Notes: generated from the sequence alone by a model not told the origin. A stretch of DNA of 64,000 bases from Mesostigma viride (GCA_009746045.1 RPFO01001464.1:1-64000), one strand, 5' to 3'. Counted from the stretch's first letter, positions 33,148-44,690 are shown. Translations and numbers: made by a program.

Positions 33148-34439
33148 CTCAGCCTCCAGATTCTTAGGGTCGAGTGCTTGTTAACAGCACGCTATCGACC
33201 AAGTACAGCGGGGTTGTGCCGAACATCTCGAGTGCATCCCCTGGTTGCAGGCTTATTAACCGGCCACTGCCCTTTCTCTACACACATGCGCCACCAAGCC
33301 CCATGGCATGGCGCTAAAATCTCCAGCAAAAATACTGGAATCTAGAAAATAAGGTAGTAAGTAAGCTCTCTAATAATTACCCGCGTTACTTTTTTCTAGT
33401 TACGGGGGTTGAAAGTCACAACAAGAAGACATTTTGGATGGCAGACCGCAGGCACCCCCGCACACTTATGCATCACCACATGCCCTACAACGAGAAGAAC
33501 ACCGCCTGATTCTGATAAGCGGGTTACGATCACAAAAGCGGAAAGGAATCATTAGTTCACATTGCAGTGACACTAGGCGCAGGGGCTGTAATAACTTCGG
33601 CTCATAATGTGAACATCGGGAACGGGCCGATAAGGCTGCGTCTTCTCAACGCACATGCTATGCCGGGCGAGGAATGTGATGACGAGTACGGGCTGGCAAG
33701 TGGGGTTGTTCAGCAAGGCGAAACAAGTCTTCATGTTATTATGCGCCACTTGAACAGGAACCCAAATAAAGGTTTTGTGGGCGCAACGCCTCACCTAAGG
33801 CAGACATCCAAACGATGCCGTTGACCAACCGCTAGGGAAATCGCGAGAAGGGCCACCAGCACACCCTGCCTGCTGCTGTTCAAGCAGCAAATTAAATGCT
33901 GCCGGGACGGGCCGGCGCGGCCATGAAATCTGCGAATCATGAGCTCGTTGTTGCAGTGGATGTCAACAGCCGGCTCCCCCCCCGCGTCGAGCACGAAAGG
34001 CGAACAGGAATTTGAAAGCAAAAGATGACGGTCGCACATAGCAAACCTACCCGCCCCTGCGCAGCTTACAAGTTTATTCCAGGAACTGATATGAATTACA
34101 ACATATTTCGCCTTTTCGTCGTGCCGATTCAGATGTTGCACACACCGGTAAACCAGTCATCTAGTTACAAGAAGCGTAAAGAGGAATAAATGTAGAGGGT
34201 GCCACGAACTTGAGTGCCAGCGAGCTCGAGTCTGGCTAGTAGCATCACAATTCAACGATGTCCTCCATGGTCGTGACTCGTGACTCATCGCTCCAACTTG
34301 TGAAATTTGTGATCTAGGTCAACCTGTCACAGCTGTTTTTAATTTACGCGCCAAAGCTCGCGCCAAACATGGACACAGGCGCGTAGGGCCGTAGCTGGCG
34401 CGCAATGCTCCTCGTCGGCGCAGCGCTTTGTTGGGTGCT
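33148..34439. other. No gene seen
   Basis: Mixed-composition sequence with short ORFs on both strands, none recognisable and no repeat identified. Confidence 0.45.
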
Positions 34440-34560
34440 GAAACTGCAAGTGCGGTAATGCGCCGGACCTCCGCACTCGTCCCCGCACAAGAGTTTTCTT
34501 CATCCTGGCCCGAATAGGAGCTTCCCTCCGAGTGGGCGGCCCGTCCAACAGAATTAACTC
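34440..34560 (-). repeat. Dispersed repeat block, second copy
   Basis: Inverted match to about 25,735-25,860, including CAAGAGTTTTCTTCATCCTG and CCCGAATAGGAGCTTCC. Boundaries approximate; function unknown. Confidence 0.7.
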
Positions 34561-34726
34561 CCTTTGGACGTAGAATCTCTACACAAATCTAAAAGCGTAC
34601 CCTGAGCGTACGCGTAATAACGCGGCGGGCTTTCCTGCCAAGACGCGCACCTCACGTGGCGCGGTCTTTTCTTATCTGAAGCGCCAGCTCCGCAGTGCTC
34701 CTTTATTATTGCATAATTTGCATTAG

Positions 34727-35739
34727 CTGGCTGTCCGCGACACTCCCGGAGCTAGTGTATACAGGGGGGGGGGGTAGCCCCCCCTCCACCCCCCCACCCC
34801 CAAAACTGGGGGGGCGGGGGGTAAGGGGTCGGACCCCCCCCCTCCCCCCCCAAGAAAATGGGGGGGGGGGGTTAGGGGTTTTGGATGCAGACCCCCCCCC
34901 CCCCCTCCCTGAAATATAAATATTTTCCGGGTAACTGAAATGGGTATTTTTTATTAACCAATAGGAATATCGGTAGGTTAAGAGGTACCACGTATCGACC
35001 AGCTGGTTACCCACTGAGGGTAGTGTGATAGGTGAAAGGTTTAGCCGGAAAGGAGCATTATGTGACCAGGGGAGCCAAGTGACGCGCGTAAGGTCACCGT
35101 GAGGAATGCAAGTAAACACCCTGTTGCGTCCCAGGTTCAAATATTACTCCTTTCCCCTCCCCTAAACCCTTCTTCCCTTCATTTGCAGCAACTCAATACG
35201 ACTCAGTCTGGACAGTCTCTCTTTGTGCCCCTACGTGGCATTTTCGCTTAGTATTCCTTACTTCTCAGAGGCCGCTCCCCCCCCCCCGCGCCACTTCAGT
35301 CCCCTGCGTTTCGCCACCGGAACTACCCGCGCCCCACCGGAACTACCCGCGCCCAAGCAGAGAGTTGTTTTTTAATACACTTAAAGAGACTCAGGTCCAC
35401 TGACTCAGGTCCACTGGCTTCCCTGGTCTAATAACGCGCCCTATTAGACTTTCACCTGTCACCTCCACACGTGTGTGTGCCCACCTTTAATTAGGATTCG
35501 CTGATACTCATTCACCTCTCACCTCTTTGGTCCATAATTGGCTAATAAAAATATACCCATTTCCCCGAAAATACACTTAAGGATATATAAATTTTTTGGG
35601 GGCCGACCCCCCCCCCCCCCCCCCCCCCAAAACTGGGGGGGGGGGGTCGGGGGTCAAGACCCCCCCCACCCCCCCACCCCAGAAAATGCCCCCCCGGGGG
35701 GTGGTATACACTAGCTCCGGGAGTGTCGCGGACAGCCAG
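34727..35739. mobile_element. Non-autonomous DNA transposon with 36-bp TIRs and G/C-run ends
   Basis: Perfect 36-bp inverted repeats (34727-34762 and 35704-35739) begin CTGGCTGTCCGCGACACTCC. The flanks are TTAG on both sides (34723-34726, 35740-35743), a candidate 4-bp target duplication. Immediately inside each TIR are long alternating runs of G and C (34,763-34,905 and 35,607-35,700) able to form quadruplex or foldback structure. The interior has no convincing gene. Superfamily unknown. Confidence 0.85.
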
Positions 35740-35743
35740 TTAG

Positions 35744-36301
35744 CTGTTATCCACACGGTTATTGCACTATTGCATCAGGCTGCATGCATAAATCGGTTGG
35801 GTTGGTGGTGTCAAGCGCCAACACCAGCATGCGGCTCCGTCCAAGCACGTTCTCCGTGAAAACCATAACTCGGCCATAGCGCGAAGGAGGTCGCTTGCTG
35901 CATCCCTGCATTGACCTTTGAGCCCAAGCTATCCATCTTTCGCGGGTACGTATCGTCCAGCGTGGGCATTGCCATTTCTTTGTTGTTGCTGGTGCCTAAA
36001 TTTTGTAGGTAATGTGCCTTGGCTGTCATTGACGCTAAGTACAGGACATTTTCGGCAGGCAATGCATCGAGCTTTGGGGGGCTAACTAACAATATTAATT
36101 GTTGTTTGTATCAGACCGCGTACGGCAAGCAGTTTGTTTATCCGCGGCTCGGGGAGAACTTATCAGTTGGCATGCTCATCCTCGGTCATCATTACGCATT
36201 GCTTAAATATACTTTGTTCGCGAAAACATCAATCCGTTAACCAACGAATGACTTTTTCTAGCGCTTGCCATGATATCTACTTGGCCGCAGCTAACAAGAC
36301 A
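35744..36301. other. Upstream region of the LURP-one-related gene
   Basis: No gene seen. The reading frame of the downstream gene is open from 36134, with an alternative in-frame ATG at 36248; no TATA box is obvious. Confidence 0.4.
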
Positions 36302-36874
36302 ATGTCGGGACCAATCATCTCCTCTGCATGGGTGGCCACGGAGCCCCTCCAGCTGGAAATCAAGGAGAAAATCTTCTCTTGGTCAGGAGATACCTTTGAT
36401 GTTAAAGATCAGCACGGCCGGGCGGTCGCAAAGATCAAAGGCAAGGCTCTCAGCCTGCGTGACAACAAGCAGTTCCTGGACGTTAACGGTAACGCAGTCC
36501 TGAAGATGCAGTCGAAGCTTTTGACAATGCACGCCACTCAGGAATTCAACGACATGAATGGCAAGCTCCTGTTCACCGTCAAGCAAAAGAACATCATCCA
36601 GTTCAAGAACAATGTGGAGATCTTCCTGAATGATGGAGACAAGGATGCTGATTTCTCGATCAAGGGTGACTTCTTTGGCAAGGAATACAGCATTGTGAAT
36701 GCCAAGACCAATCAGGAGATCGCACAGATCAAGCGGTCTATCTTTAATGCCGTCAACATCTTGACAGGACAGGACATGTACTACCTGGTCGTGCACCCTG
36801 GCACTGACATCCTGTTTGCCCTGGGCATCGCGGTTGCAGTCGACGAAATGTTCCACGACAAGGACGATCGTTAA
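36302..36874 (+). CDS. LURP-one-related (LOR) protein, intact, intronless
   Basis: 190 residues from ATG 36302 (MSGPIISSAWVATEPLQ), the usual length of LOR proteins, which have a tubby C-terminal-like beta-barrel fold. Visible family features: repeated short beta strands with central D-G-N-x-L type turns (DVNGNAVLKM, DMNGKLLFTV), the middle IKGDFFGKEYSIV, and a hydrophobic C-terminal helix after YYLVVHPGTDILFALGIAVAVDE. The ORF is open upstream to 36134, with an alternative ATG at 36248; I prefer 36302 because family similarity begins there. G/C-ending codons dominate. Plant family members include the defence-associated LURP1, but the biochemical role of most is unknown. It is the only complete, uninterrupted host-type gene in the window. 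Confidence 0.9.
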   Translation: MSGPIISSAWVATEPLQLEIKEKIFSWSGDTFDVKDQHGRAVAKIKGKALSLRDNKQFLDVNGNAVLKMQSKLLTMHATQEFNDMNGKLLFTVKQKNIIQFKNNVEIFLNDGDKDADFSIKGDFFGKEYSIVNAKTNQEIAQIKRSIFNAVNILTGQDMYYLVVHPGTDILFALGIAVAVDEMFHDKDDR

Positions 36875-37570
36875 CCACCAATTAGCAATACCCAGTAGAG
36901 TTGCTTGTCCCCCTTGACAGGGACAGCCAGTGTCTGGCAGAGCACCATCTGGCAGGCCACGTAGGCCCCAGGCGTTGCAGCTCATGCCTGACTCGCATGC
37001 CGCCAATGTTGTGCAAATTTCATACCATATATGTGGCTGCAGTTTACAGGCCACCGTTGTCATGAAGGTTCCGCATGACTGCAGTTACAGGCTTTCATAG
37101 GGTCGCGCGCTTCCATTAGTTAATTAATTAAACATGCGCTCCCGATGGGCAGTCACGGAGCACAATAATAAAGAGTTCGTACTTTTCATCCCTGTATGTT
37201 GCACACTGGGAAGGGGGCATAGACACCCATCTTTCCTTATGCCCGGAGGCAAGCCATAGTGCTGCAATCGAAACTAGCATCGAGGAGAGTCTGGCCTAAT
37301 AGGTGAGAAAGGGCTGAAGCGTGGAAAAAGTCATGAAAGTCGCGAGTACGCGGAGGCGGGGGCTGAGATTAATTTTAGAGGTAGGTACGTTGAAATTAAA
37401 AAAGAAGGATGCCTGTAGCAAGATTTTTTCAAGGAGTGTCTATTGGCCAGCGTAAACATGTAGTCTCCTTGATATAGTATTGTACCTACGACAAGATGTC
37501 AGGAGTGACGGAAAGTACTGAAATCGCGCGGAAAAGTCATAAAATTCACAAGTCCCAGTTCTTCGCTAGG
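36875..37570. repeat. Intergenic, with a diverged hairpin-plus-TTAA repeat
   Basis: At 37,115-37,290 TTAATTAATTAA is followed by GCGCTCCCGATGGGCAGTCA and blocks related to 10,700-10,830 and 40,556-40,712, more diverged than the others. No gene elsewhere. Confidence 0.5.
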
Positions 37571-37574
37571 CTTC

Positions 37575-37745
37575 GGGACGGTACCCAGTACTACCGGAAA
37601 AACCCGGTACCGGTACCCGGTCGTGTTAGTAACGATACCGGTACCGGGTCGGGCTTCGAAAGCTGGGTATACGTACCGCTACGGGATCGGCCATCATTGT
37701 CCATCTTCCCAGTAAAAGTCCTAAATTTAGGACCAAGTGGAATTA
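37575..37745. repeat. GGTACC-rich palindromic block, left
   Basis: Repeated GGTACC/ACCGG words (37,578-37,680), followed by the 16-bp palindrome GTCCTAAATTTAGGAC at 37718-37733. A similar arrangement lies at 39,280-39,510. Confidence 0.6.
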
Positions 37746-39279
37746 AAAAATATATATGCAAACATTAAAATTTGACCCTGGCATTCGTGCCCATGACAGA
37801 GAACACACTTTTTTAGTTTCTATCAAAAACCTGGGGTCAAATAATTACATTTAGTGCATGAATGGGCCCTGCCACCTGCCAGACCTCAAAGTGCGAATTT
37901 GGCCAAAATGTGGGTTTTAGGACCATTAGGACCAATTATTGTCAACGCATGACCATGCTATCCACACGGTCCCTTGAGCATCTTACAAGCGCTAGGGGAC
38001 CCTACGAGGCCTTGGGATGGCGGGGCAGCGTATAACAAGGCCATACCCTGCTGTGGCTGCCTCTATATATACGCGTGATTAACGGTGTCACAGATGGTGC
38101 AGGTAATGCAATATAGGGTTGCATGGTTGCTGAGGTTGCCCGGCTTGAACATGGCCCACCCCTTGCGGTAAACTTTCTCTAAGCATATGCCAAACCTTCT
38201 TTGACATCACGGACATGCTGGCCACCACCCAGCGATGAAAAAACATTGCATTTGCATTGCAACTAACACATGAATGCAGCCAAATCAAGTTACAAAACAA
38301 CGTTGTGCTAACATGCAACGCTTTGTGAGCGAATTCAGGGTGCATGTAACACGTAAACCATACTGTATATACTGTCTGAGAACACCCTGAACGACTGCAG
38401 GCCATAGGACCATGGTTTATAACTAACACATGAGTAAAACTGCTCTTACGCATGTGTGTTTTAGCTGCAGCGGACGACGAAGATAGAGACGTAAAAAATT
38501 GTATGACGTAAACCAACTATGTGTGACAGTTATGTGCACAGAGAGCGTCCCCTCTTTTTAGGCATAGCTGGCTGACTCAAAACACCACGACAGCGTTGCC
38601 AGTTACACTCATGATCTAGGACAACCCGGCACTTACCTGCTACTTACGTCGCCTCATTCCAGATGGTTGCAAAAAAGTCGCTGAAATCCGCAGCGAGGTC
38701 AGCTTTCAGTGAGCTGAGCGCACCAAAGCTGGCCAACCGGTTCGACAATGATATAAACCACGCTTGTGCTGCGTTCTAGGTCCAAGAAATACCGAAAGTG
38801 AAGACCTATAAGGTGCGCTCGCTGCCCAGCCTGAACGTCCCTAAAACATGGTCGACAATGGAAATCGGGCAAGAATATCACGGCCCAGGCGCTCCCATGT
38901 CAAATACTCCGTTTCTAAAGTCCAGACTATAATAAAAATCGTCCGCAAAAATTTCCTGGCTTGATTCGCACCACCATTGCTAATACACTAACATGTTTGT
39001 GCCAAAATCGACCCTCCGCGAGCAGGCGATCTGCGACCCATTTGTGTTGTGCCGCTGTGATACAGCGCTACACATAAAAACTTGCGCAGAAAATATTCAC
39101 AGCCTTTAAGCATAACTAACAACCTTTCGTTTTTGCTACTGGGCGCCCGAAATGATAAACGCACGTGAAAACGCCGGCCACGATTGTCAGGTCGCCATAT
39201 CCACCTCACTTCATTCCCGCACCCACTTTTTCGCTCCAAAATCGGTTATATTTTTGGTCGAGGTACCTACTTTCCCGCC
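37746..39279. other. No gene seen
   Basis: Sequence between two GGTACC-rich blocks; only short unrecognised ORFs. It may be the interior of an element bounded by those blocks. Confidence 0.35.
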
Positions 39280-39510
39280 ATTATACCCGGTACCCGGGTA
39301 CGGAATCCGGGTACCATGTGCCGGTACCACGGGTCGGGTACATCATGCCGGGTACGGTCCACATGGGGTACGGTCCATATAGTGACCCCCCCCCCCGGTA
39401 CCTCGGTTATAGTGACCACTAGGACGATTTAGGACAAAGTCCTAAATTTAGGACCGTGGGATGATTAACATCATCATGGATTTCCTGTCACACACGGTAC
39501 CCAGTATCGG
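39280..39510. repeat. GGTACC-rich palindromic block, right
   Basis: Contains many GGTACC, CCGGGTA and GGTACGGTCC words and the same 16-bp palindrome GTCCTAAATTTAGGAC at 39439-39454. Could be the partner end of the block at 37.6 kb. Confidence 0.6.
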
Positions 39511-39689
39511 TACCCAGCAGTAGACGGCCCTGCGAGATTGGCCGTCTCAAGACTCGACAGTGACTGGAGTGCCGAGTGCTGCGTCGTCCGAGTCGCCACT
39601 TACTATGCTAGAGCCGTATGCTGACGCAGAAGCTGGAGCAGCAACTCGACGACGATATGGCACCCACAGAACATGCCGGATCGTCTAAC

Positions 39690-39838
39690 GTGTCCGATTG
39701 CAGCTGTGCCATGCCTTTGGCATGAAGGAGAAAGGGGGTCTCTGCCCTTTCTTCCTGTTGTGCACACACAGGGATTAAAAGCACCTCGGTGCTCTGTGAC
39801 TTCCCAACGGGAGCACGAGTTCGATTAATTGATTAACT
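39690..39838 (+). repeat. Hairpin-plus-(TTAA)n repeat, inverted copy
   Basis: Reverse complement of 40,556-40,712: CATGCCTTTGGCATGAAGGA, CAGGGATTAAAAGCACC, CCCAACGGGAGCACGAG, then the ATTAA tail, which here points right. Confidence 0.75.
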
Positions 39839-40555
39839 CGACGACACGGTCACCAAGATGCTTCGTAGTGTGCTTAATATACCATTTAACCTGCACATTC
39901 AACCATGAGGGTTTGTATGCTGATTTACCTATGCTTCCCATATTACTAGGCACAGGCGCCTGGGCCTAGCCGGGCACCTCGCATGCACAGATCAGGTAGA
40001 CACGCTGGATATAGCTCAGCAGACACCAAGCCCGCCCAACTCTGGGCATTTTGTTCTCACATGGCATGCCCAGGGCCGAGGGCGGCCGTCCGCCACCCAT
40101 GGACCTTCCGGGATAGGCTAGGCATGGATATGTGTTACCCACGTCGCAATGGGCTCACGCCAGGGCAGCCCCCTGGTATGTCTGTCATCTGGAGGCAGAT
40201 GGTTCGCAAGGATAGGCTGGTGGCAGGTATAGTGATGATCAAGGAGACCACCCCCAACTCTGACAGTGGGGGCTCCGCGTGTGACCACAGTGATTGATTC
40301 GGGCCGTGGTGCCCACAACCCCGTAACTCGGGGGGGTCCGGAGGTTTGCCCTTAACCGCGAATCTGCTCTTATGCTAAGAGCAGGGTTGAGAGCAGAATG
40401 GGTACGGACGACGCTTTCAGACATGCTTCCGGGCAGGCTCTTACGACATCCCACGCGGGAGGCAGCGCGGCGACGTTGTCGGCTTCCGCTACGTGGCACT
40501 CTAATAATCCTTGTCCCCCCGCAAGATAAGCTAAGAGCAGGGTTATGAGAACAAA
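39839..40555. other. No gene seen
   Basis: Lies between the two facing hairpin repeats. AAGCTAAGAGCAGGGTT-like words recur at about 40,375 and 40,527 as a direct repeat 150 bases apart. Short ORFs only. Confidence 0.4.
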
Positions 40556-40945
40556 GCTCTTAAACCCTAAATTAATTATTCGATTAAACTCGTGCTCCCG
40601 TTGGGGAGTCACGGAGCACCGAAGTGCTTTGAATCCCTGTATGTGCACAGCAGGAAGAAAGGGCAGAGACCCCCTTTCTCCTTCATGCCAGAGGCATGGC
40701 ACAGCTGCAATCGGATGTCCACGATAGACGATCCGGCAAGTTCTGTGGGTGCAATAAGACCCATGTGATCAAATCATAACAAGGAGCGTGGGCAAGTATG
40801 CTGATCATAGACAGGACGTAGCATGGCTGTACAAGGACTAAGCTAAGGCTATGGCTGTTTGACAGTGTACTGTGTGTTTGCGGTGCATGCACGTGACTCC
40901 TGTATGGTGGCACAGCTAGGCAAACATTCTAGGCGTGGCTGCCGT
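40556..40945 (-). repeat. Hairpin-plus-(TTAA)n repeat, copy 4
   Basis: Closest match to 10,700-10,990: ATTAATTATTCGATTAA tail, hairpin, AAAGGGCAGAGACCCCC, CATGCCAGAGGCATGGCA, GCAATAAGACCCATGTGA and CTAAGGCTATGGCTG. A separate block GGCACAGCTAGGCAAACATT at 40,910 recurs at 42,972. Confidence 0.7.
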
Positions 40946-41108
40946 GAGTTCAGTGGGTATAAGGGTGTGGGGGCACTGAGTGGTTGAGAGGGTAGGTGCG
41001 TGGGTGGGTCAAGGGTGGGTGGCCGAATGGTGCATATGGGGCCAGCTGGCTCGGTGTTTAGGTGGTTGCACGTTGGGTGGTTGGGTCGTTGGCTCATTGG
41101 ATGGGTGA

Positions 41109-41510
41109 ATGCTTCCTAATTACCTATGTATATCGGAGGAGACCCCAGACTCTCTTCTCGACGAGCTGAAGAAACAGCTCTTGGCGTGCATGCAGCTGCC
41201 AGGTGCGATACTGCAGGGCGCCTACCGCCTGCCCCATCCACGGGCCAAGGCTGGGCCCCCTCCAGTGGTCCTCACCTTCAGCGACATCACAGCCCGAGTT
41301 CGGTTCCTCTCTCGCCGCAAGAAGCTGGTGAACACCTCCTGGTCGCTTGACGACGACCTGACGCCAGCCCAGCAGCAGCAACGCCGCGATCAGTGGCCCG
41401 ACTACATCCGCCACAAGACCAACCCCGAGAAGCCCCAAGTGTACTGGCGGGGCGGGGACCTCTATGTCAACAAGAAACTGTGGAAGCCCCCCCGGGCCTC
41501 CCCGGGATAG
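41109..41510 (+). pseudogene. LINE (L1-like) ORF1, C-terminal fragment
   Basis: The protein resembles the RRM/C-terminal part of L1-type ORF1: LLDELKKQLLACMQL, GAYRLPHPRAKAGPPPVVLT, RVRFLSRRKKL, SLDDDLTPAQQQQRRDQWP and VYWRGGDLYVNKKLWKPP, stop at 41508-41510. It is clearly homologous to 43,054-43,462 on the other strand, including the conserved C-terminal end. The upstream part of ORF1 and any endonuclease/RT ORF are missing. ORF1 proteins bind element RNA. Confidence 0.65.
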
Positions 41511-42071
41511 AGCACTCCAGCTAGTTGTCTAGTAGATGGGGGCAATCGATTATGGGATAGCTTAGGCATTACAGCACTTGAAACGATATTAGCGCACAGC
41601 GTTATAGTACCTTCAATTAGCTCTGGCACCTTGTGGCCATCAGCTTGCGCCTTAATTAGCCGACGTCTTGCGCCCACCTCACATTTGTAGCATAAGCTAT
41701 GCGTCAGCCTACCTATGGTATTGCACTGGTTGTATTGCACCCACAGTGTTAAGCCGGCGCCCCGGCACCATGCCGTGGAGAGAGCGCTCTGTGGCCTGCC
41801 CACCTGCGGCAGTGAGAGAAGCTAGGGCGCCCTCCCTCCTTCTCGCTGTGTATAAAGGGTTGAAGGTTCCTTTACTCTGTATTGGCACCCACGTGACGCA
41901 GTCGTGAACGTGCTTATTAATTAATTAATTACCTATGTATAATAGAGTAGCTCCTATGTACAACAGAGTAGCTCCTCAGTAACCGGCGGCCTCACTAGTT
42001 TAGGTAGAATTAGGCAAGGGTTCTAGGTCGAGGAGGCGGTGGTATTCCGCGACGTAACAGGTGTGTGGCAA
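41511..42071. other. No gene seen
   Basis: After the ORF1 fragment the sequence is unremarkable; TTAATTAATTAATTACC occurs at 41,915 and a short direct repeat GAGTAGCTCCT(A/C) at 41,945-41,980. Confidence 0.45.
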
Positions 42072-42075
42072 TGGC

Positions 42076-42568
42076 GGCCGGGCCCACTTCAAATGTTCCG
42101 AAAAGTGTGACACTTTTTGTCGTTTTTTTGACTTTTTCGACGATCGTCACTCTGCAGAGTGATTCGTCGTGCGAAATCGTGCGAAATTGTGCGAAATTTG
42201 CTGAAATCGTGTGAAATTTGCTGAAATCGCGCGAATTTGTGCGAAATTTGCTGAAATCGTGCAAAATTTCATGTGAAAAATGTCGACGGTAAAAAATTTT
42301 GATGTGCACAACGTGTGTGAATTCATGCGAAATTTTGTCAAACGTCACTCCCCAAAACGACCCTTGGTTGAAATCCATGCGAAATCGTGCGAAATCATGC
42401 AAAATTGTGCGAAATCGTGCGAAATCGTGCGAAAATGTGTGAAAATTTTGCGAAAATCACGCGAAAATCACGCGAACTCGTGCGAAATTTTTTTTTTTTT
42501 TTGCGAAAATAGCGAAAAAGTGTCACACACTTGGCTTGGACGGCGGAACATTTGAAGTGGGCCCGGCC
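42076..42568. mobile_element. 493-bp MITE with 25-bp perfect TIRs
   Basis: Ends 42076-42100 and 42544-42568 are perfect inverted repeats starting GGCCGGGCCCACTTCAAATG, with further imperfect symmetry inside (AAGTGTGACACTTTTT). TGGC flanks both sides (42072-42075, 42569-42572), a candidate 4-bp target duplication. The interior consists of imperfect GCGAAAT(C/T)GTGCGAAAT repeats with no coding content. Confidence 0.88.
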
Positions 42569-42572
42569 TGGC

Positions 42573-43053
42573 GCGCGGGTGCCTAAGTACGTGCTGGGTG
42601 GGTGGATGTTCAAGTGCCCAGGTTGGTAGGTGTTTGCGTGCCTAGGTGCACACGTGGTTATTATATTATAAGGTGGGTTAGTACGTGTGCGGCTGGCTGG
42701 CTGCGTGGGTCACTTGGTCGGTGGACGTGTGGGTGGCTGGGTGCACGGGCGCGAGACTGCCGTGGATGTGAGCAGTTGTGTGGGTGGGTGGCCAGGTGGC
42801 TCACATGGGTGGTATACTGCATGGGTGGCTCGGTGCCCACCAAGCACAAGAGATGGAGACATGGGATATGCCAATACCTTATCATGCACGTGAGCATGCG
42901 TGGTTGCAAGCTAGGTGCAACATGTGCCACAGTGCCAGCGCCGCTGGGTGTCTCTTCGATCATCGATATGTTGGCACAGCTAGGCAAACATTCTAGGCAT
43001 GGCTGCCTTAGCGGCAGTGACTCCAATGGTTACAAGCTAGGGCTATTGCTGTT
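42573..43053. other. GT-rich intergenic sequence
   Basis: Loosely repetitive GTGGGTGGCTGGGTG-type sequence, and a copy of GGCACAGCTAGGCAAACATT at 42,972 shared with 40,910. No gene. Confidence 0.45.
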
Positions 43054-43492
43054 CTAGCCCGCTGGGGGCGTCCACATCTTGTGGTTGATCATCAGGTCCC
43101 CGCGGGCCGCCCCTCCAGTACACCTTGGGCTTCTGGGGGTCCTGCTTATGGCGGAGGTATTGAACCGGCCACAGGTCGCGTCGCTGCTGTTGCTGAGCGG
43201 GGGTCAGGTCGTCATCCAGCGTCCAGGTGAGGTCGTGCAACCTCTTGCGACGAGAGAGGAACCGCTGCTTATCCTCAGGGGAGGGGAAGGTGAGCAGGAC
43301 TGGTGGGGGAGCCGCCTTGTCCCGTGCGTGGGGAAGGCGGTGGCACCCACGCAGTTCTACCTCACCTACCAGGCCCATGAGGGTAAGAAGCTGGTTCTTG
43401 AGCTCGTCAGCAAGAGAGGTTGACGTCTCACCTGGCTTCTGGGGGAAGCGACGTAGCACCACTCGGCACTCGCGCCCGCACTCGGCACTCGC
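43054..43492 (-). pseudogene. L1-like ORF1, C-terminal half, cut off by the 11-kb transposon
   Basis: Minus-strand protein CRVVLRRFPQKPGE, LADELKNQLLTLMGL, CHRLPHARDKAAPPPVLLT, RFLSRRKRLHDLTW, DDDLTPAQQQQRRDLWP, KPKVYWRGG; after a one-base change it ends GDLMINHKMWTPPAG at stop 43054-43056, matching the end of the copy at 41,109. It abuts the left TIR of the transposon at 43,493; the N-terminal half resumes at 54,709 on the far side. No endonuclease or reverse transcriptase follows. Confidence 0.7.
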
Positions 43493-43522
43493 GGGGTGGT
43501 TTTACCGGATTAGGATACATTT

Positions 43523-44690
43523 GCACAGCTTCAAATGTATCCTAAATGCACCATTGGCAAACATGGTTTCTGGACATGGTCGATATCATTCATATGTTTG
43601 GCAAGCATGATATGATCATGCTTGCCAAAGATGTTGTCTCTTTTCATATTTCACACATATATTATCGGCCTCGGCGTGCCATGCTTCCACGTTTGTTGTC
43701 TCTTTTCATATATTGTAAATATGATCAATAAAATTCCAAACATGACCATGTTGGAGACTTCAAGTGGAGCATCATGATTACTGTTTTCACTATTACGTAA
43801 CCCATGGTTCATGTTAACATGGCATAATGAGCAATCCTATTGACCCCATGACTAATGGTGAAGTTAATAAAGTTACATCGTGGCACGTCACTATAGCATC
43901 AAGTTGCATCATTGTGCATAAAGTAGTTTAGCACTGAGTTGGCATGCCAACACCAGGTACACTAAATAAATTAAAACCAGAATTGATAAACAACCCAGTA
44001 TCCAAATACAGTATCCATATATATGCAGGTCGTACTACAGGTACAGCCACGGCTGCCACGCGGCTTCTGCAGCGATCACGCTCTTTCTCCTAGACAATTG
44101 CTCTACTGGTCCCTACAGGTCGGTCGACTTGGACCATGATGCGTCAAGAACCGTTAATTGACCGACTTAAACAAGATGTTTGTCTACATGCAGCTGTCTG
44201 CACCTAACTAACGCGAAACCGCGTGCTACCAAATATAGCGGGAAATGCATGAGTAACACATGTCAACGCACAACCGGTGGAAATCACGCGATACCAACCG
44301 CGGCAACAGTGGTGTGAACATAGCGGGCACTGCCATGCAAAAAAGCACCAGCAGCGGCATCAGTAGCAAATTGTAGTAGCGGAACAATAGCCACTACATC
44401 AATGCAACAACACATCAGCCCAGCAACACAGCAGCAGCATGACCGTAGCACAGCAGCAGCACAACTGTAGCTCAGCAGCACGGCCGTAATGCAGCAGTGC
44501 ATCAACACAGCAGCACGGCAGCAGCACGACAGCAATACATCAGCGGCACGGCAGCAATGCAGCAACACATCAGCACAACAGCACAACAGCAGCACGGCAG
44601 CAATGCAGCAACAGTAGCATGGCAGCACAGCAGCAGCAGCAGCAGCAGCAGCACATGAGCAGCTCAATGACAACAACCGCTGCTCGCGCT
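43523..44690. other. Left non-coding arm of the transposon, CAG-rich at the right
   Basis: 43,523-44,330 is AT-richer subterminal sequence with an inverted pair GCAAGCATGATATGATCATG near 43,600; the transposase transcript should end here. 44,390-44,690 is (CAG/GCA)-rich simple sequence (AGCAGCACGGCAGCAATGC). Long Cys/Ala ORFs across it are repeat artefacts. Confidence 0.6.

Noticed and set aside
32543-33184. Gly-Arg-Glu repeat ORFs
   Set aside because: They are the translation of a (GGGA)n microsatellite and have no non-repetitive domain.
39823-39835. GAGTTCGATTAAT resembling a tRNA B box (possible tRNA-derived SINE)
   Set aside because: Other copies of the repeat do not keep the B-box bases, and no A box lies at the right distance.
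44284-44676. Cys/Ala-rich ORF left of the transposase gene
   Set aside because: Product of a CAG/GCA simple repeat in the non-coding arm of the transposon.
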